From an uncultured Vampirovibrio sp. (lineage in GTDB: Bacteria; Cyanobacteriota; Vampirovibrionia; Gastranaerophilales; Gastranaerophilaceae), in NCBI GenBank assembly GCA_910578465.1, contig CAJTPW010000001.1, forward strand, positions 248,001-312,000: DNA of 64,000 nucleotides, given 5' to 3'. The position numbers and the translations under genes were made by a program. Shown here in pieces: positions 16,499 through 24,333 of the stretch (position 1 is the stretch's first letter; the number at the start of each line of letters is the position of its first letter). The notes under the pieces are model-generated. The model had not been told where the DNA came from. It made no database searches and saw only the letters and a list, made by a program, of their open reading frames with translations.

Positions 16499-17200
16499 AT
16501 GAATTTTGTTAAAGCAAAAGATACATACAGAAAAAATGCAGTAATTCAAAATAAGATGGCAAAAAAGCTCTTTTTGGAGACGGTAAACAATTTTGGGAAC
16601 AAATTTAACAGTGTTTTTGAAATCGGCTGCGGCACAGGGTTTTTAACGGATGAAATCTGTAATGGGCTTGAATATGATAAACTTTTTTTAAACGATATAA
16701 CAGAAAATTTCACCGGGGCTGTACCTTTTAGGTTTTATAAAGGGGACATTTTAAATATTGAAATCGATGAAAGGTTTGATTTAATAATATCCAATGCCGC
16801 ATTTCAGTGGATAGAAGATAAAAATCTGCTTTTTTCAAAGCTTTATGAACTTTTAAAAGATGATGGAATTTTAGCCTTTACGACATTTGGGAAGGAGAAT
16901 TTTTCACAAATTAAGGATATTTCAGGTTTCGGGTTGAAATATGAAAATTTGGAGTCTTTAATAGAAAAAACAGGGTTTAAGACCCTTTATTTTGAAGAGG
17001 AGCTTGAAACCCTGTATTTTACAAGTGTGCAAAAGATTTTAGAGCATATAAAATTAACAGGTGTTCAGACAAGTGCTAATTGTCTTTGGACAAGGAGTAA
17101 GTTTGAAGCGTTTAAAGAAGAATATTTAAAGCATTTTTCCGATAACAACGGTGTAGAATTAACCTATCACCCGCAGTATTTTATTTTGGCGAAAGCTTAA
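16499..17200 (+). CDS. bioC: Malonyl-ACP O-methyltransferase
   Basis: SAM-dependent methylation of malonyl-ACP, the first step of the route that borrows fatty acid synthesis to make pimeloyl-ACP. The 233 residues show the BioC start AKDTYRKNAVIQNKMAKKL, motif I FEIGCGTGFLTDEI, ISNAAFQWIED (post-I motif with the conserved Asn-Ala-x-x-Gln-Trp) and ILAFTTFGKENF. Located directly after bioG. bioA, bioB, bioD and bioF are not in the window; a BioY uptake protein is at 59.2 kb. Confidence 0.93.
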   Translation: MNFVKAKDTYRKNAVIQNKMAKKLFLETVNNFGNKFNSVFEIGCGTGFLTDEICNGLEYDKLFLNDITENFTGAVPFRFYKGDILNIEIDERFDLIISNAAFQWIEDKNLLFSKLYELLKDDGILAFTTFGKENFSQIKDISGFGLKYENLESLIEKTGFKTLYFEEELETLYFTSVQKILEHIKLTGVQTSANCLWTRSKFEAFKEEYLKHFSDNNGVELTYHPQYFILAKA

Positions 17201-17213
17201 ATTCGGCTTGTTC

Positions 17214-17336
17214 GGTCCAAGGTAAGATGTTTAAAACGAAGACGCAGTCCCGTTTTATGTTTTTTCTTGGAGTTTTTGAACCTTCGCCCCCAAGCCTCTT
17301 TTACGGTCTTCTTATTTAAACATCTTACCTTGGACC
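17214..17336. repeat. long-armed hairpin element C (22-bp perfect inverted repeat)
   Basis: Arms at 17214-17235 (beginning GGTCCAAGGTAAGATG) and 17315-17336 (ending CATCTTACCTTGGACC) are perfect reverse complements over 22 bp. Inside is a further helix GAAGAC (17238-17243) with GTCTTC (17306-17311), the same six bases at the same place as in copy A, then a 62-base interior with CTTGG/CCAAG. It fills the gap between the convergent bioC and sigma factor genes. The arms are far longer than a terminator needs and there is no T-run. Confidence 0.7.
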
Positions 17337-17347
17337 TTTGTGCAATC

Positions 17348-18250
17348 TTACACGATATAACAAGCCAAAAGTTCGCGGGCAATGGATGAAGAGTGAATTT
17401 TTCTTATTGCACGCTTTTCCATCTGTCTTATGCATTCTTTTGTAACGCCGTACATATTGCCGATTTCTTCCAGTGTTTTTCTTGCGTCGCCCTTTAGCCC
17501 GAATCTTAGTGTTATTACTTCTTTCTCTCTGTCTTTCAGCGTATTTAGGGCAATTTTTATATCATGCTTTAAATCTTCATATTCGATTGTTTTTTCAACA
17601 TTTTGTTTTACATCTTCAATAATTTCAGACAGTGTCATCTGGTTGTCTTCGTTTGCGTCGGCTGAGGCTTCAAGAGAAAGTGCTTTTGTATATGCACCAA
17701 GGAAAGTGTCGATTTTTTCTTCGGATATTCCCATTTTGTTTGCAACAACGGAAGGTTTTATTGTGCAATTGTATTTTTGTTCAAGGGAATGTTTAATCTT
17801 TTTATATTTTGATAAGGTTTCTTGAATGTAAACGGGGATTTTCATACAGTGAGACTGTTCTGAAATTGCTTTAAACATTGCCTGTTTAATCCACCATGTG
17901 GCATAGGTTGAAAATTTGTATCCGAGCTTCCAGTTAAATTTATCAACTGCAGCCATAAGTCCTAAATTGCCTTCCTGAATTAAATCGAACATTGAAAGCC
18001 CTGAAACATGGATTGATTTTCTTGCAATGTTTATTACAAGCTTTAAATTTGCCTGAATTAATTTTTTCTTGGCTTCTTCGTTTCCAAGCGCTGAAAGCCT
18101 TGCAAGTTCTTTTTCTTCGGTTGTTGTTAAAACGGGAAGCTTTGAAATTCTTTTAACATAAAAATTTAGAGAATCATCAAGCGCAAGGTTTGAATTAAAG
18201 AGTGAATTTGTTTGTCTTGTTTTGTAATTTTGGGTTTGAGCGTTTTTCAT
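17348..18250 (-). CDS. Sigma-70 family RNA polymerase sigma factor, group 2-like
   Basis: A 300-residue sigma factor without region 1.1. Region 1.2 is DDSLNFYVKRISKLPVLTTTEEKELA, region 2 has LIQANLKLVINIARK, LSMFDLIQEGNLGLMAAVDKFNW and GYKFSTYATWWIKQAM, region 4 has LKDREKEVITLRFGL and TLEEIGNMYGVTKECIRQMEKRAIRKI. Region 2.4 reads FKAISEQSHCMKIPV where the primary sigma has TRAIADQARTIRIPV, so the -10 preference may differ. I chose ATG at 18250 (AAGGAG ten bases upstream) over an in-frame ATG at 18349 whose extra 33 residues do not look like sigma sequence. The gene is flanked by palindrome-rich DNA. Confidence 0.9.
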   Translation of the reverse strand: MKNAQTQNYKTRQTNSLFNSNLALDDSLNFYVKRISKLPVLTTTEEKELARLSALGNEEAKKKLIQANLKLVINIARKSIHVSGLSMFDLIQEGNLGLMAAVDKFNWKLGYKFSTYATWWIKQAMFKAISEQSHCMKIPVYIQETLSKYKKIKHSLEQKYNCTIKPSVVANKMGISEEKIDTFLGAYTKALSLEASADANEDNQMTLSEIIEDVKQNVEKTIEYEDLKHDIKIALNTLKDREKEVITLRFGLKGDARKTLEEIGNMYGVTKECIRQMEKRAIRKIHSSSIARELLACYIV

Positions 18251-18690
18251 AAAATCTTTTCTCCTTGAAACTTTACACACGTTAAAATTTTGACACTGAA
18301 TTTGCCGGAGGGCAGCACAAATTGAGCCCTTTGTATGCACTTTTTGCAACAGGAACCGGGCGCCTTGTTTGAAACTTTTGGCGCTTACTTTTTATTTGCA
18401 ACGACTAAAGAATTAAAATAAAGATTTAAAATTGGAATTTAGGAAGGCATTAGAAATAACTGATTTAGGTTTATGATATACAAGATATATATTTAATATA
18501 TCATCAGAGTTTTAAATTTACAAGTGCATTATTAAGAAACATTAAGATGAGTTTTCAAATTTGAATGAATGCTTAATATTTCTTAATATAAATTATCCGC
18601 TTGGAATGTCGGCCCATCCCTTTATACGGATATTTCAGCTTTTTGTGTAAACAAATGTAAAGGATTTTGTTAAACGGGGCAATTATTTAA
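18251..18690. other. palindrome-rich non-coding region upstream of the sigma factor
   Basis: No gene seen. It holds a hairpin AGGGC/GCCCT near 18310-18330 in the sigma leader, a dyad TGATATA/TATATCA near 18473-18503, and a 57-bp near-perfect palindrome at 18531-18587. Promoters of the sigma gene must lie here, but I cannot fix one. Confidence 0.5.
18531..18587. repeat. nested near-perfect palindrome, 57 bp
   Basis: Arms ATTAAGAAACATTAAG (18531-18546) and CTTAATATTTCTTAAT (18572-18587) match at 15 of 16 pairs, the odd one being a G-U type. At the exact centre lies a perfect 12-bp palindrome TTCAAATTTGAA (18554-18565). Concentric dyads suggest an operator or a cruciform-prone site. Confidence 0.6.
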
Positions 18691-18694
18691 AACG

Positions 18695-18713
18695 TATATA
18701 CTTTATATATGTA
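18695..18713 (+). promoter_or_regulatory. AT motif shared with 5601-5621
   Basis: TATATACTTTATATATGTA, nearly the same as the motif ahead of the 56-residue gene and in the same orientation to the downstream transcript. It lies just before the candidate small RNA. Confidence 0.4.
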
Positions 18714-18714
18714 C

Positions 18715-18870
18715 AAGGACTGATTAAAAGATTTTTTAGGAAAAGCAAACAAGATTATAAGATATTTTTCACACACATTCTAACCAAAACACACACTAAC
18801 CTTCACTTCACACACGAGGAATTACTAAAACAAGTATTTCCAAACGGCTTAATTATAAGCCGTTTTTTTT
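18715..18870 (+). ncRNA. candidate small RNA with a G-free segment
   Basis: About 155 bases between the AT motif and a strong intrinsic terminator, without any open frame. Bases 18762-18815 (54 in a row) contain no G on the plus strand and are CA-rich (CACACAC, CTTCACTTCACACAC), predicting a single-stranded region like those small RNAs use for pairing with G-rich ribosome sites. It could instead be a leader of ribH ended by an attenuator, as ribH starts 95 bases after the terminator. Confidence 0.45.
18842..18870 (+). terminator. intrinsic terminator of the candidate small RNA
   Basis: AAACGGCTTA (18842-18851) and TAAGCCGTTT (18856-18865) give a 10-bp stem with a four-base loop, followed by a run of T through 18870. 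No coding gene ends upstream on this strand for over 1.6 kb, which is why a non-coding transcript is inferred. Confidence 0.85.
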
Positions 18871-18964
18871 ATTCAAATTTTTTATATCTGTCCTGATTTT
18901 TTATCCATTTTAAAAATCTTTATGTTAGAATTTATGTAAAAAATAAAAAACGTGGAGAAAACTT

Positions 18965-19429
18965 ATGGCAAATGTGTTTGAAGGAAATTTGGTAGCAGAT
19001 AAAAACGACAGATTTTGTATTGTTGTTTCAAGGTTTAATGAATTTATCGGCTCAAAGCTTTTATCAGGCGCAAAAGATGCCTTTATTCGCCACGGTGTGG
19101 AAGATAAAAATATTGATATTGTCTGGGTTCCGGGTGCTTTTGAAATTCCGCTTGCGGCAAAAAAGGCGGCTAAAAAAGGATATGTCGCAATTGTAACTCT
19201 CGGCGCCGTTATTAAGGGGTCAACATCTCATTACGATTATGTTTGTGCAGAAGTTTCAAAAGGGGTTGCCCATGTTTCCCTTGAAACCGAAACACCTGTA
19301 ATATTTGGCGTGTTAACGACCGAAAATATCGAGCAGGCTATTGAGCGCGCAGGGACAAAAGCGGGGAATAAAGGCTCTGAAGCCGCAGAAACCGCAATTG
19401 AGATGGCAAATTTATTTAAAACCGTTTAA
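18965..19429 (+). CDS. ribH: 6,7-dimethyl-8-ribityllumazine synthase
   Basis: Condenses 5-amino-6-ribitylaminouracil with dihydroxybutanone phosphate, the penultimate riboflavin step. The 154 residues match the family: FCIVVSRFNEFIGSKLLSGA, VPGAFEIPLAAKKAAKKG, LGAVIKGSTSHYDYVCAE (catalytic region) and FGVLTTENIEQAIERAG. Ribosome site GGAG seven bases upstream. It stands alone rather than in a rib operon, and no FMN riboswitch consensus is seen upstream. Confidence 0.97.
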   Translation: MANVFEGNLVADKNDRFCIVVSRFNEFIGSKLLSGAKDAFIRHGVEDKNIDIVWVPGAFEIPLAAKKAAKKGYVAIVTLGAVIKGSTSHYDYVCAEVSKGVAHVSLETETPVIFGVLTTENIEQAIERAGTKAGNKGSEAAETAIEMANLFKTV

Positions 19430-19551
19430 TTAAAATTATGATTTTATAGATCTTTAGGTTGATATAAATTTTAAATCCAAAGATTGATGATATGCTTTTT
19501 GTAAAAAGTTATTGTTATCTTATCAAGACTTGGATTTAGGAAACAATAAAG

Positions 19552-20241
19552 ATGAAAAGAATCATTCTAATTTTGTTATTTGGTGTGCTTTTAATGCCTC
19601 AGTGTGCATTTTCAAGCGATAATTTCATATATGCGATAAATGTAAACAGGGAAGAAGTTGCAGGCAAAAATATTCAGCTTAATATAAAAAGCGATTACAA
19701 AACCGATATCAAACACAAGATTGATGAAGTCGGCAGAGAATATTTTGACATTAAAGATGCAAGCTTAAAAGAAAACTTTTCTGTTCAATATAATAATGCA
19801 AACGGCGTGGAAAGTGTTATAGCGCAGCAAATCGGAAACAAGGTGCGTGTTTATGTGAACGGAAATGATATTGAAAATATTGCCGTAAATTTTAACAATG
19901 TTGAAAATCAGCCGTACCCTGATAAAAGCGCAGGATATGCACTCGGGCTTTTTGTATTTATTGTGTGCGTTGTATTTAGAACATTCAAAAAGAAGGCAAA
20001 AAGGCTTAAAGCAAAAGCAAAATACATTCAAAACAACGCTTCAAAAACCGTATACAATAACCTTATGGAAAAGAAAACTTCCGCAAGGGTTTATGATAAC
20101 AGAAATTTGACTTTAAATTCATTAAACGAAATGAACAAAAAAAGAAATATTGCCCGCACTGCCGTTTCGGGAAGGCCCGCAATTCAGAGAATGAATATAC
20201 AGCAAAGACAAATAAGACCCGCTCAAAAAGTTGCAATGTAA
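19552..20241 (+). CDS. Single-pass membrane protein of unknown function with signal sequence
   Basis: I do not recognise this 229-residue protein. It has an N-terminal hydrophobic signal (KRIILILLFGVLLMPQCAFS, cut near residue 22), a small exported domain of about 95 residues with beta-rich pattern, a membrane span (about 130-146, GYALGLFVFIVCVVFRTF) and a very basic cytoplasmic tail (KKKAKRLKAKAKY...) ending in Q/R-rich sequence. That topology (sensor outside, basic tail inside) suggests a tail binding nucleic acid or lipid head groups. It precedes another unknown gene and rseP on the same strand. Confidence 0.7.
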   Translation: MKRIILILLFGVLLMPQCAFSSDNFIYAINVNREEVAGKNIQLNIKSDYKTDIKHKIDEVGREYFDIKDASLKENFSVQYNNANGVESVIAQQIGNKVRVYVNGNDIENIAVNFNNVENQPYPDKSAGYALGLFVFIVCVVFRTFKKKAKRLKAKAKYIQNNASKTVYNNLMEKKTSARVYDNRNLTLNSLNEMNKKRNIARTAVSGRPAIQRMNIQQRQIRPAQKVAM

Positions 20242-20327
20242 ATTCAATTAATAAATACTATTTTCAAAGTATTACCGTTGCAGATGTTTGATTTATCATT
20301 TATAATTGAATTTACGAGGGTTCACTT

Positions 20328-21917
20328 ATGGATAATTTCAATGCTCTGTCAAAATCTGCCATATTAACAAAACTGGCGCTTGATGGATATTTTATAGATT
20401 TATTGACACTGAATTCATTTATAAAAGAATGGCAGATTGAGGCCATATATGAAAATGAATTCGGAGTTGAATTTTTTGATAACACATCATATGAAACAAT
20501 TTTAAACAGGCTGAAGGAAAAATACAGCAAGGCAAAAGAAGAAGCCAAAAATACTTCCCTACAGGAAACGGCGGCAGAAGCAATAAAACAAACCGTATCC
20601 TGTGAACCGTCGGCTGATATCCAAGCGGATAAAGATGTTAATGATACAGTTTCTTTGGATGAACTTGCAAAAGCAAACAACGAGCCTCAAAACAGTTTTA
20701 TACAGCAGGAAAATGCCGAGCCTGAAACCCTGGAAACAGAAACAGTTTCTTTAGATGACATTCAAAAGGCGACGGAAAATGCCTCAAATCTTCAAGCGCA
20801 AGGCGATTTTGCGGTATGTGAACCCGAAGTTATTGAAAATACGGCAAAAGAACCTGTTGTGCAGGCCAAGGTTTATAAAACAAGAGAAACAATTATGCCA
20901 AGGGCAATGAAAAGGCTGACTCCTTCTCCTGTTTCTCCTCTGACATCTTTAAATTTAAACCACAGCTATATGGAAGAAGATGTACAGGATGTTGAAGAAT
21001 TTGCGGAAGATTATGCTGAAGAATATATAGGTGAAGATATCCTTGTAAATGAAAGTTTTACCCCGGAGGAGATTGAAAAAGCCGATAAGTTGATTAATAA
21101 TACACTGGAAGCAAAAGACAACAACGAGAAAGAACCCGAAAAAATCCCTCAAAAAACAGAAAGCAATAAAGATGCAAAAGGGGAAAGGGATGAGCTTGAT
21201 TTAATGCAGCTTGCCCAAACCTTTGCGCAAAATCTTACGGGAGGACCCGCAAATACAAAAGATGTGCCCCCTGCGGATTTAGAGGAGATATTTTCAGGCT
21301 CTTACACGGAACCCTTTGAAGATTTGCAAGATTATGTGACCGAAGAAGGGGAAGAGGAGACGGCAGAATATCAGCCCGAAGAATATAAATCTTTACAGGA
21401 AGATATACCGTCAGAGCTTGTTGTTCCTGAGGTTCAGCCAAATATTTCTCTTATGCCCAAAGAGATGAATACATCAAACCTGACGGCTCAGGACATTAGA
21501 GAAATTATAAGGGATGAAATTTCAAGGCAGACTGCAAATATTGTACCAAAGCCTCAAAACGGCGAAGATATGAGGGAAATTATAAGAGAAATAGTGAAAC
21601 AGGCAACGGAAATCGCTCCTCAAAATGCTTTCAAACTGGATATTTCCCATGGAACCCTTGATATGATTGCAAAAAGTATTGCCAAAAAAATTGCCGTAAA
21701 GTTGAACAACTATTATAAGCTCAACAGTTCAAAGCAAAACGCGAAGCTGCAATTATTCAGAGAAAAAGCTATTGAGCTGAAAGAAAAAAATCAGTTGCTT
21801 GCAGAAGAAAATAAAAAACTGAAGCTTCAATTGATGGAGACAAAAGAAACCTTAAGCGCATATAAACCTTCTATGTTTGGCCTGTTTAAATTTACGGGCA
21901 AAAAGAAGAGAAGATAA
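20328..21917 (+). CDS. Acidic low-complexity protein with C-terminal coiled coil, unknown
   Basis: A 529-residue soluble protein I do not recognise. Residues 1-70 look folded (KSAILTKLALDGYFIDLLTLNSFIKEWQIEAIYE), 70-390 are long acidic, probably disordered sequence with repeats of VSLDELAKA/VSLDDIQKA (about 107 and 142), then two copies of an amphipathic motif (DIREIIRDEI near 388 and DMREIIREIV near 410), and 440-510 form a coiled coil (KAIELKEKNQLLAEENKKLKL). The C-terminus is basic. ATG with CGAGGG upstream and a TATAAT about 30 bases before it. It ends 26 bases before rseP, so an envelope or stress link is possible but unproven. Confidence 0.65.
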   Translation: MDNFNALSKSAILTKLALDGYFIDLLTLNSFIKEWQIEAIYENEFGVEFFDNTSYETILNRLKEKYSKAKEEAKNTSLQETAAEAIKQTVSCEPSADIQADKDVNDTVSLDELAKANNEPQNSFIQQENAEPETLETETVSLDDIQKATENASNLQAQGDFAVCEPEVIENTAKEPVVQAKVYKTRETIMPRAMKRLTPSPVSPLTSLNLNHSYMEEDVQDVEEFAEDYAEEYIGEDILVNESFTPEEIEKADKLINNTLEAKDNNEKEPEKIPQKTESNKDAKGERDELDLMQLAQTFAQNLTGGPANTKDVPPADLEEIFSGSYTEPFEDLQDYVTEEGEEETAEYQPEEYKSLQEDIPSELVVPEVQPNISLMPKEMNTSNLTAQDIREIIRDEISRQTANIVPKPQNGEDMREIIREIVKQATEIAPQNAFKLDISHGTLDMIAKSIAKKIAVKLNNYYKLNSSKQNAKLQLFREKAIELKEKNQLLAEENKKLKLQLMETKETLSAYKPSMFGLFKFTGKKKRR

Positions 21918-21943
21918 CTAAAGAAAATTAGAGAGAAATAAAA

Positions 21944-23386
21944 ATGAATACAATAATAATGTTGTTTTTGATAAGTTTGCTGATTTTAGTGCACGAACTC
22001 GGACACTTTTTTGCGGCAAGAATGTTTGGTGTGAGGGTTTCAAAGTTTGGTTTCGGCCTTCCTATCGGCCCGACACTTTTTAAAACCAAATGGGGTAATA
22101 CGGAAGTTTTAATCCATGCCTTCCTTCTTGGCGGATACGTATCTTTCCCTGATGATGATGAAAAAGAGGAAGAAGCAAAAAAAGCTTTAAAAGATAAGCT
22201 CGGTGAAGCTAAAGCCAAAGATTCCGAAAATGAAGAAGAAAAACTTCCGATGGATTCACCCGAAAGATTTAGAAATAAAAAACCGTGGCAAAAAGCTGTG
22301 ATAGTTTCTGCAGGCGTTTTTATGAATGTTGTTTTTGCAATTATTTTAACAATGTTTGCCGCAGCTTGGTATCACAAGCTTCCAACGGGTACTTCTGATG
22401 TTTTTATTAAAGAAATTGTTTCAAAGGACAACACTTCAAATATTGTTAATGCCGATATTAAGCCGGGGGATAAAATTAAAAGCATAAACGGGATTGATGT
22501 AACATCGACCTATAAGTTTATTTTCGTTGTTCAAAAGAGCAAATATTTTGACGGCTTTGTTTCGGGTGAAACAGTAACCGAAAAGCTTGCAGCTTTAAAA
22601 AGGCTTAATCCTGATGTAGATTTTGAAAATATAATTCCTGCAGGCACTTCTTTAAAATTGCCAAAATCAGATCCTGAAAAACCTTTAAGGGTTTCAGAAA
22701 ATGTTGCAAGCGGTTATGAAAAATATGAAACGCCCGAAATTGCTCTTACAAAAGAAGAAACTGCGCTAAGGGATGAAATTGAGAACAAAACAATATACGC
22801 TCTGAAAGCGGATGCAGAGCCTGAAAATATTGCAAAAGCTCTGTCTGACACCTATAAGCCTATTACAATCGTGCTTGACAGAAACGGCAGAGAGATTGTT
22901 CTAAATAACATTCATACCGATAAACAGGGCATATTGGGTATAAAGCTTGAAACAAAAGAGATTTTTACTGCGACAAATACGCCGAAAGAAATTGTGACAA
23001 ATTCGATAAGCTATCTGTGGCGAAGCACAAAACTTATGGGTTTTGGGCTCTGGCAGCTTGTAACGGGCAAGATTCCGATGTCTGAAATGCACGGTATTGT
23101 TGTAATTACAAAAGTCGGGTCTGATATTATCGAGACCTATGGAATGTTGAACGGCCTTCTTTTAACGGCGATTATCAGCATAGATTTGGCCATAATCAAC
23201 CTTCTTCCGATTCCTGCGCTTGATGGCGGACATTTAATGTTTCTTGCGCTCGAAAAGCTTTTAGGGAAAGAATTGGATGAGAAAATAACCGAAGGTATAG
23301 GCAGATTCTTCTTCCTTCTTTTGATTATTCTTATGGTTTATGTGATTTTCAATGACATATTTGCCCTTGTAACGCATAAGTTTTAA
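21944..23386 (+). CDS. rseP: Site-2 (RseP/MmpA-type) zinc metalloprotease
   Basis: Intramembrane protease that cuts anti-sigma factors and signal-peptide remnants. The 480 residues show the membrane HExxH VHELGHFF (H17, E18, H21), FGFGLPIGP, a second span near 115-135, a PDZ domain (about 145-300), and the C-terminal NLLPIPALDGGHLM with the third zinc ligand and LDG motif. A charged insert of about 35 residues (roughly 70-105, EKEEEAKKALKDKLGEAK) sits between the first span and the second, in a cytoplasmic loop. No anti-sigma gene is adjacent. Confidence 0.94.
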   Translation: MNTIIMLFLISLLILVHELGHFFAARMFGVRVSKFGFGLPIGPTLFKTKWGNTEVLIHAFLLGGYVSFPDDDEKEEEAKKALKDKLGEAKAKDSENEEEKLPMDSPERFRNKKPWQKAVIVSAGVFMNVVFAIILTMFAAAWYHKLPTGTSDVFIKEIVSKDNTSNIVNADIKPGDKIKSINGIDVTSTYKFIFVVQKSKYFDGFVSGETVTEKLAALKRLNPDVDFENIIPAGTSLKLPKSDPEKPLRVSENVASGYEKYETPEIALTKEETALRDEIENKTIYALKADAEPENIAKALSDTYKPITIVLDRNGREIVLNNIHTDKQGILGIKLETKEIFTATNTPKEIVTNSISYLWRSTKLMGFGLWQLVTGKIPMSEMHGIVVITKVGSDIIETYGMLNGLLLTAIISIDLAIINLLPIPALDGGHLMFLALEKLLGKELDEKITEGIGRFFFLLLIILMVYVIFNDIFALVTHKF

Positions 23387-23426
23387 CTTTTTTAGATTGC
23401 AATTACAGGAGCTTTAAGCTCGAATA

Positions 23427-23455
23427 TTGACTTTCGGGTGTGCTCCTGTTATATT
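23427..23455 (+). promoter_or_regulatory. promoter of rpsU
   Basis: TTGACT (23427-23432), 17 bases, TATATT (23450-23455). The predicted start near 23462 gives a leader of about 50 bases. The arms ACAGGAGC (near 23405) and GCTCCTGT (near 23442) overlap the promoter and may be the rseP terminator. Confidence 0.6.
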
Positions 23456-23511
23456 ATTGACAAAAGTGTAATAAAATCCGAAGAAACGGGCACCTTAAGG
23501 AGGTGAATTCA

Positions 23512-23685
23512 ATGCCGGAAGTTCGAGTACGTGAAAACGAAAATATCGAAAGCGCTCTTAAAAGATTTAAGAAAAAAATCCAAAAAGCAGGTATTTTATC
23601 TGAAATCAAACGCAGAGAAAGATATGAAAAACCGTCTGTAAAAAGAAAAAGAAAATCTGAAGCAGCAAGAAAAAGACGTGTTTAA
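23512..23685 (+). CDS. rpsU: 30S ribosomal protein S21
   Basis: A 57-residue, very basic small-subunit protein involved in base pairing of mRNA with 16S rRNA. PEVRVRENENIESALKRFKK and the terminal KRKSEAARKRR are typical. ATG at 23512 with the ideal AAGGAGGTG six bases upstream; the in-frame GTG at 23503 lies inside that ribosome site. Strong promoter and terminator frame it as a single-gene unit. Confidence 0.97.
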   Translation: MPEVRVRENENIESALKRFKKKIQKAGILSEIKRRERYEKPSVKRKRKSEAARKRRV

Positions 23686-23695
23686 TAAGATATTT

Positions 23696-23722
23696 AAAGG
23701 GGGTTTAATTATCCCCTTTTTT
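23696..23722 (+). terminator. intrinsic terminator of rpsU
   Basis: AAAGGGG (from 23696) pairs with CCCCTTT (23713-23719) around TTTAATTA, followed by T. It starts ten bases after the rpsU stop. Confidence 0.85.
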
Positions 23723-23766
23723 AAAATTCCTTTTTCAAAAGTATTTATTAAAATCGGGGGAGAAAA

Positions 23767-24267
23767 ATGGCTAAAGATTGCAGTTTTGATGTAGTGTCCG
23801 AGTTTGACAGACAGGAACTTTTAAATGCTGTTGAGCAGACCAAAAAAGATATAATGTCCCGCTTTGACCTTAAGGATTCGAATTCGAGCGTGGATTTAGA
23901 AGCAGATAAAACGATAACCATTACCACAAATGATGATATGAAATTAAGAAATATTATCGATATCCTGCAGGGAAAAATGGTTAAAAGAAATTTAAGCATT
24001 AAAATTTTAGACCCAAAACCCGTTGAAAATGCACTCGGCGGGAATGTTCGTCAGGTGTTCGAATTAAAAAAAGGCTTAACACAGGATTTAGCCAAGAAAA
24101 TCGTTTCTTCCATAAAGGATACAAAATTAAAAGTTCAAGCCTCAATTCAGGGTGAACAGGTAAGAGTATCGGGCAAAAGCAGAGATGATCTTCAGGATGT
24201 AATTAAATTTTTAAGGGAAAAAGAAGACGTATTTAATATCCCTCTTCAGTTTACAAACTACAGATAA
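23767..24267 (+). CDS. yajQ: YajQ family nucleotide-binding protein
   Basis: A 166-residue protein with the YajQ fold (two ferredoxin-like domains). Seen: CSFDVVSEFDRQELLNAVEQ, KKDIMSRFDLKDSNSSV, and the closing VRVSGKSRDDLQDVI and LQFTNYR. Family members bind nucleotides and in some bacteria cyclic di-GMP. Ribosome site GGGGGAG upstream of the ATG. Not overlapping its neighbours. Confidence 0.95.
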   Translation: MAKDCSFDVVSEFDRQELLNAVEQTKKDIMSRFDLKDSNSSVDLEADKTITITTNDDMKLRNIIDILQGKMVKRNLSIKILDPKPVENALGGNVRQVFELKKGLTQDLAKKIVSSIKDTKLKVQASIQGEQVRVSGKSRDDLQDVIKFLREKEDVFNIPLQFTNYR

Positions 24268-24333
24268 CCTCAATGTGGTGGTTTGAGCGGTAGATTTTAT
24301 CCCGTAAATCCGTAACTTTTTTGGAAAAACCTG

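Noticed and set aside
17197..17382. Small open frame across hairpin element C
   Set aside because: It arises from the inverted-repeat sequence and the end of the sigma gene in another frame, has basic low-information sequence and no ribosome site.
17348..18250. Primary sigma factor RpoD
   Set aside because: It lacks region 1.1 and has a divergent region 2.4, so it fits an alternative group 2 factor better.
18251..18349. Upstream ATG adding 33 residues to the sigma factor
   Set aside because: The extra residues do not resemble sigma region 1 and contain the leader hairpin; ATG 18250 has a ribosome site.
18870..18964. FMN riboswitch upstream of ribH
   Set aside because: None of the conserved FMN-element sequence is present.
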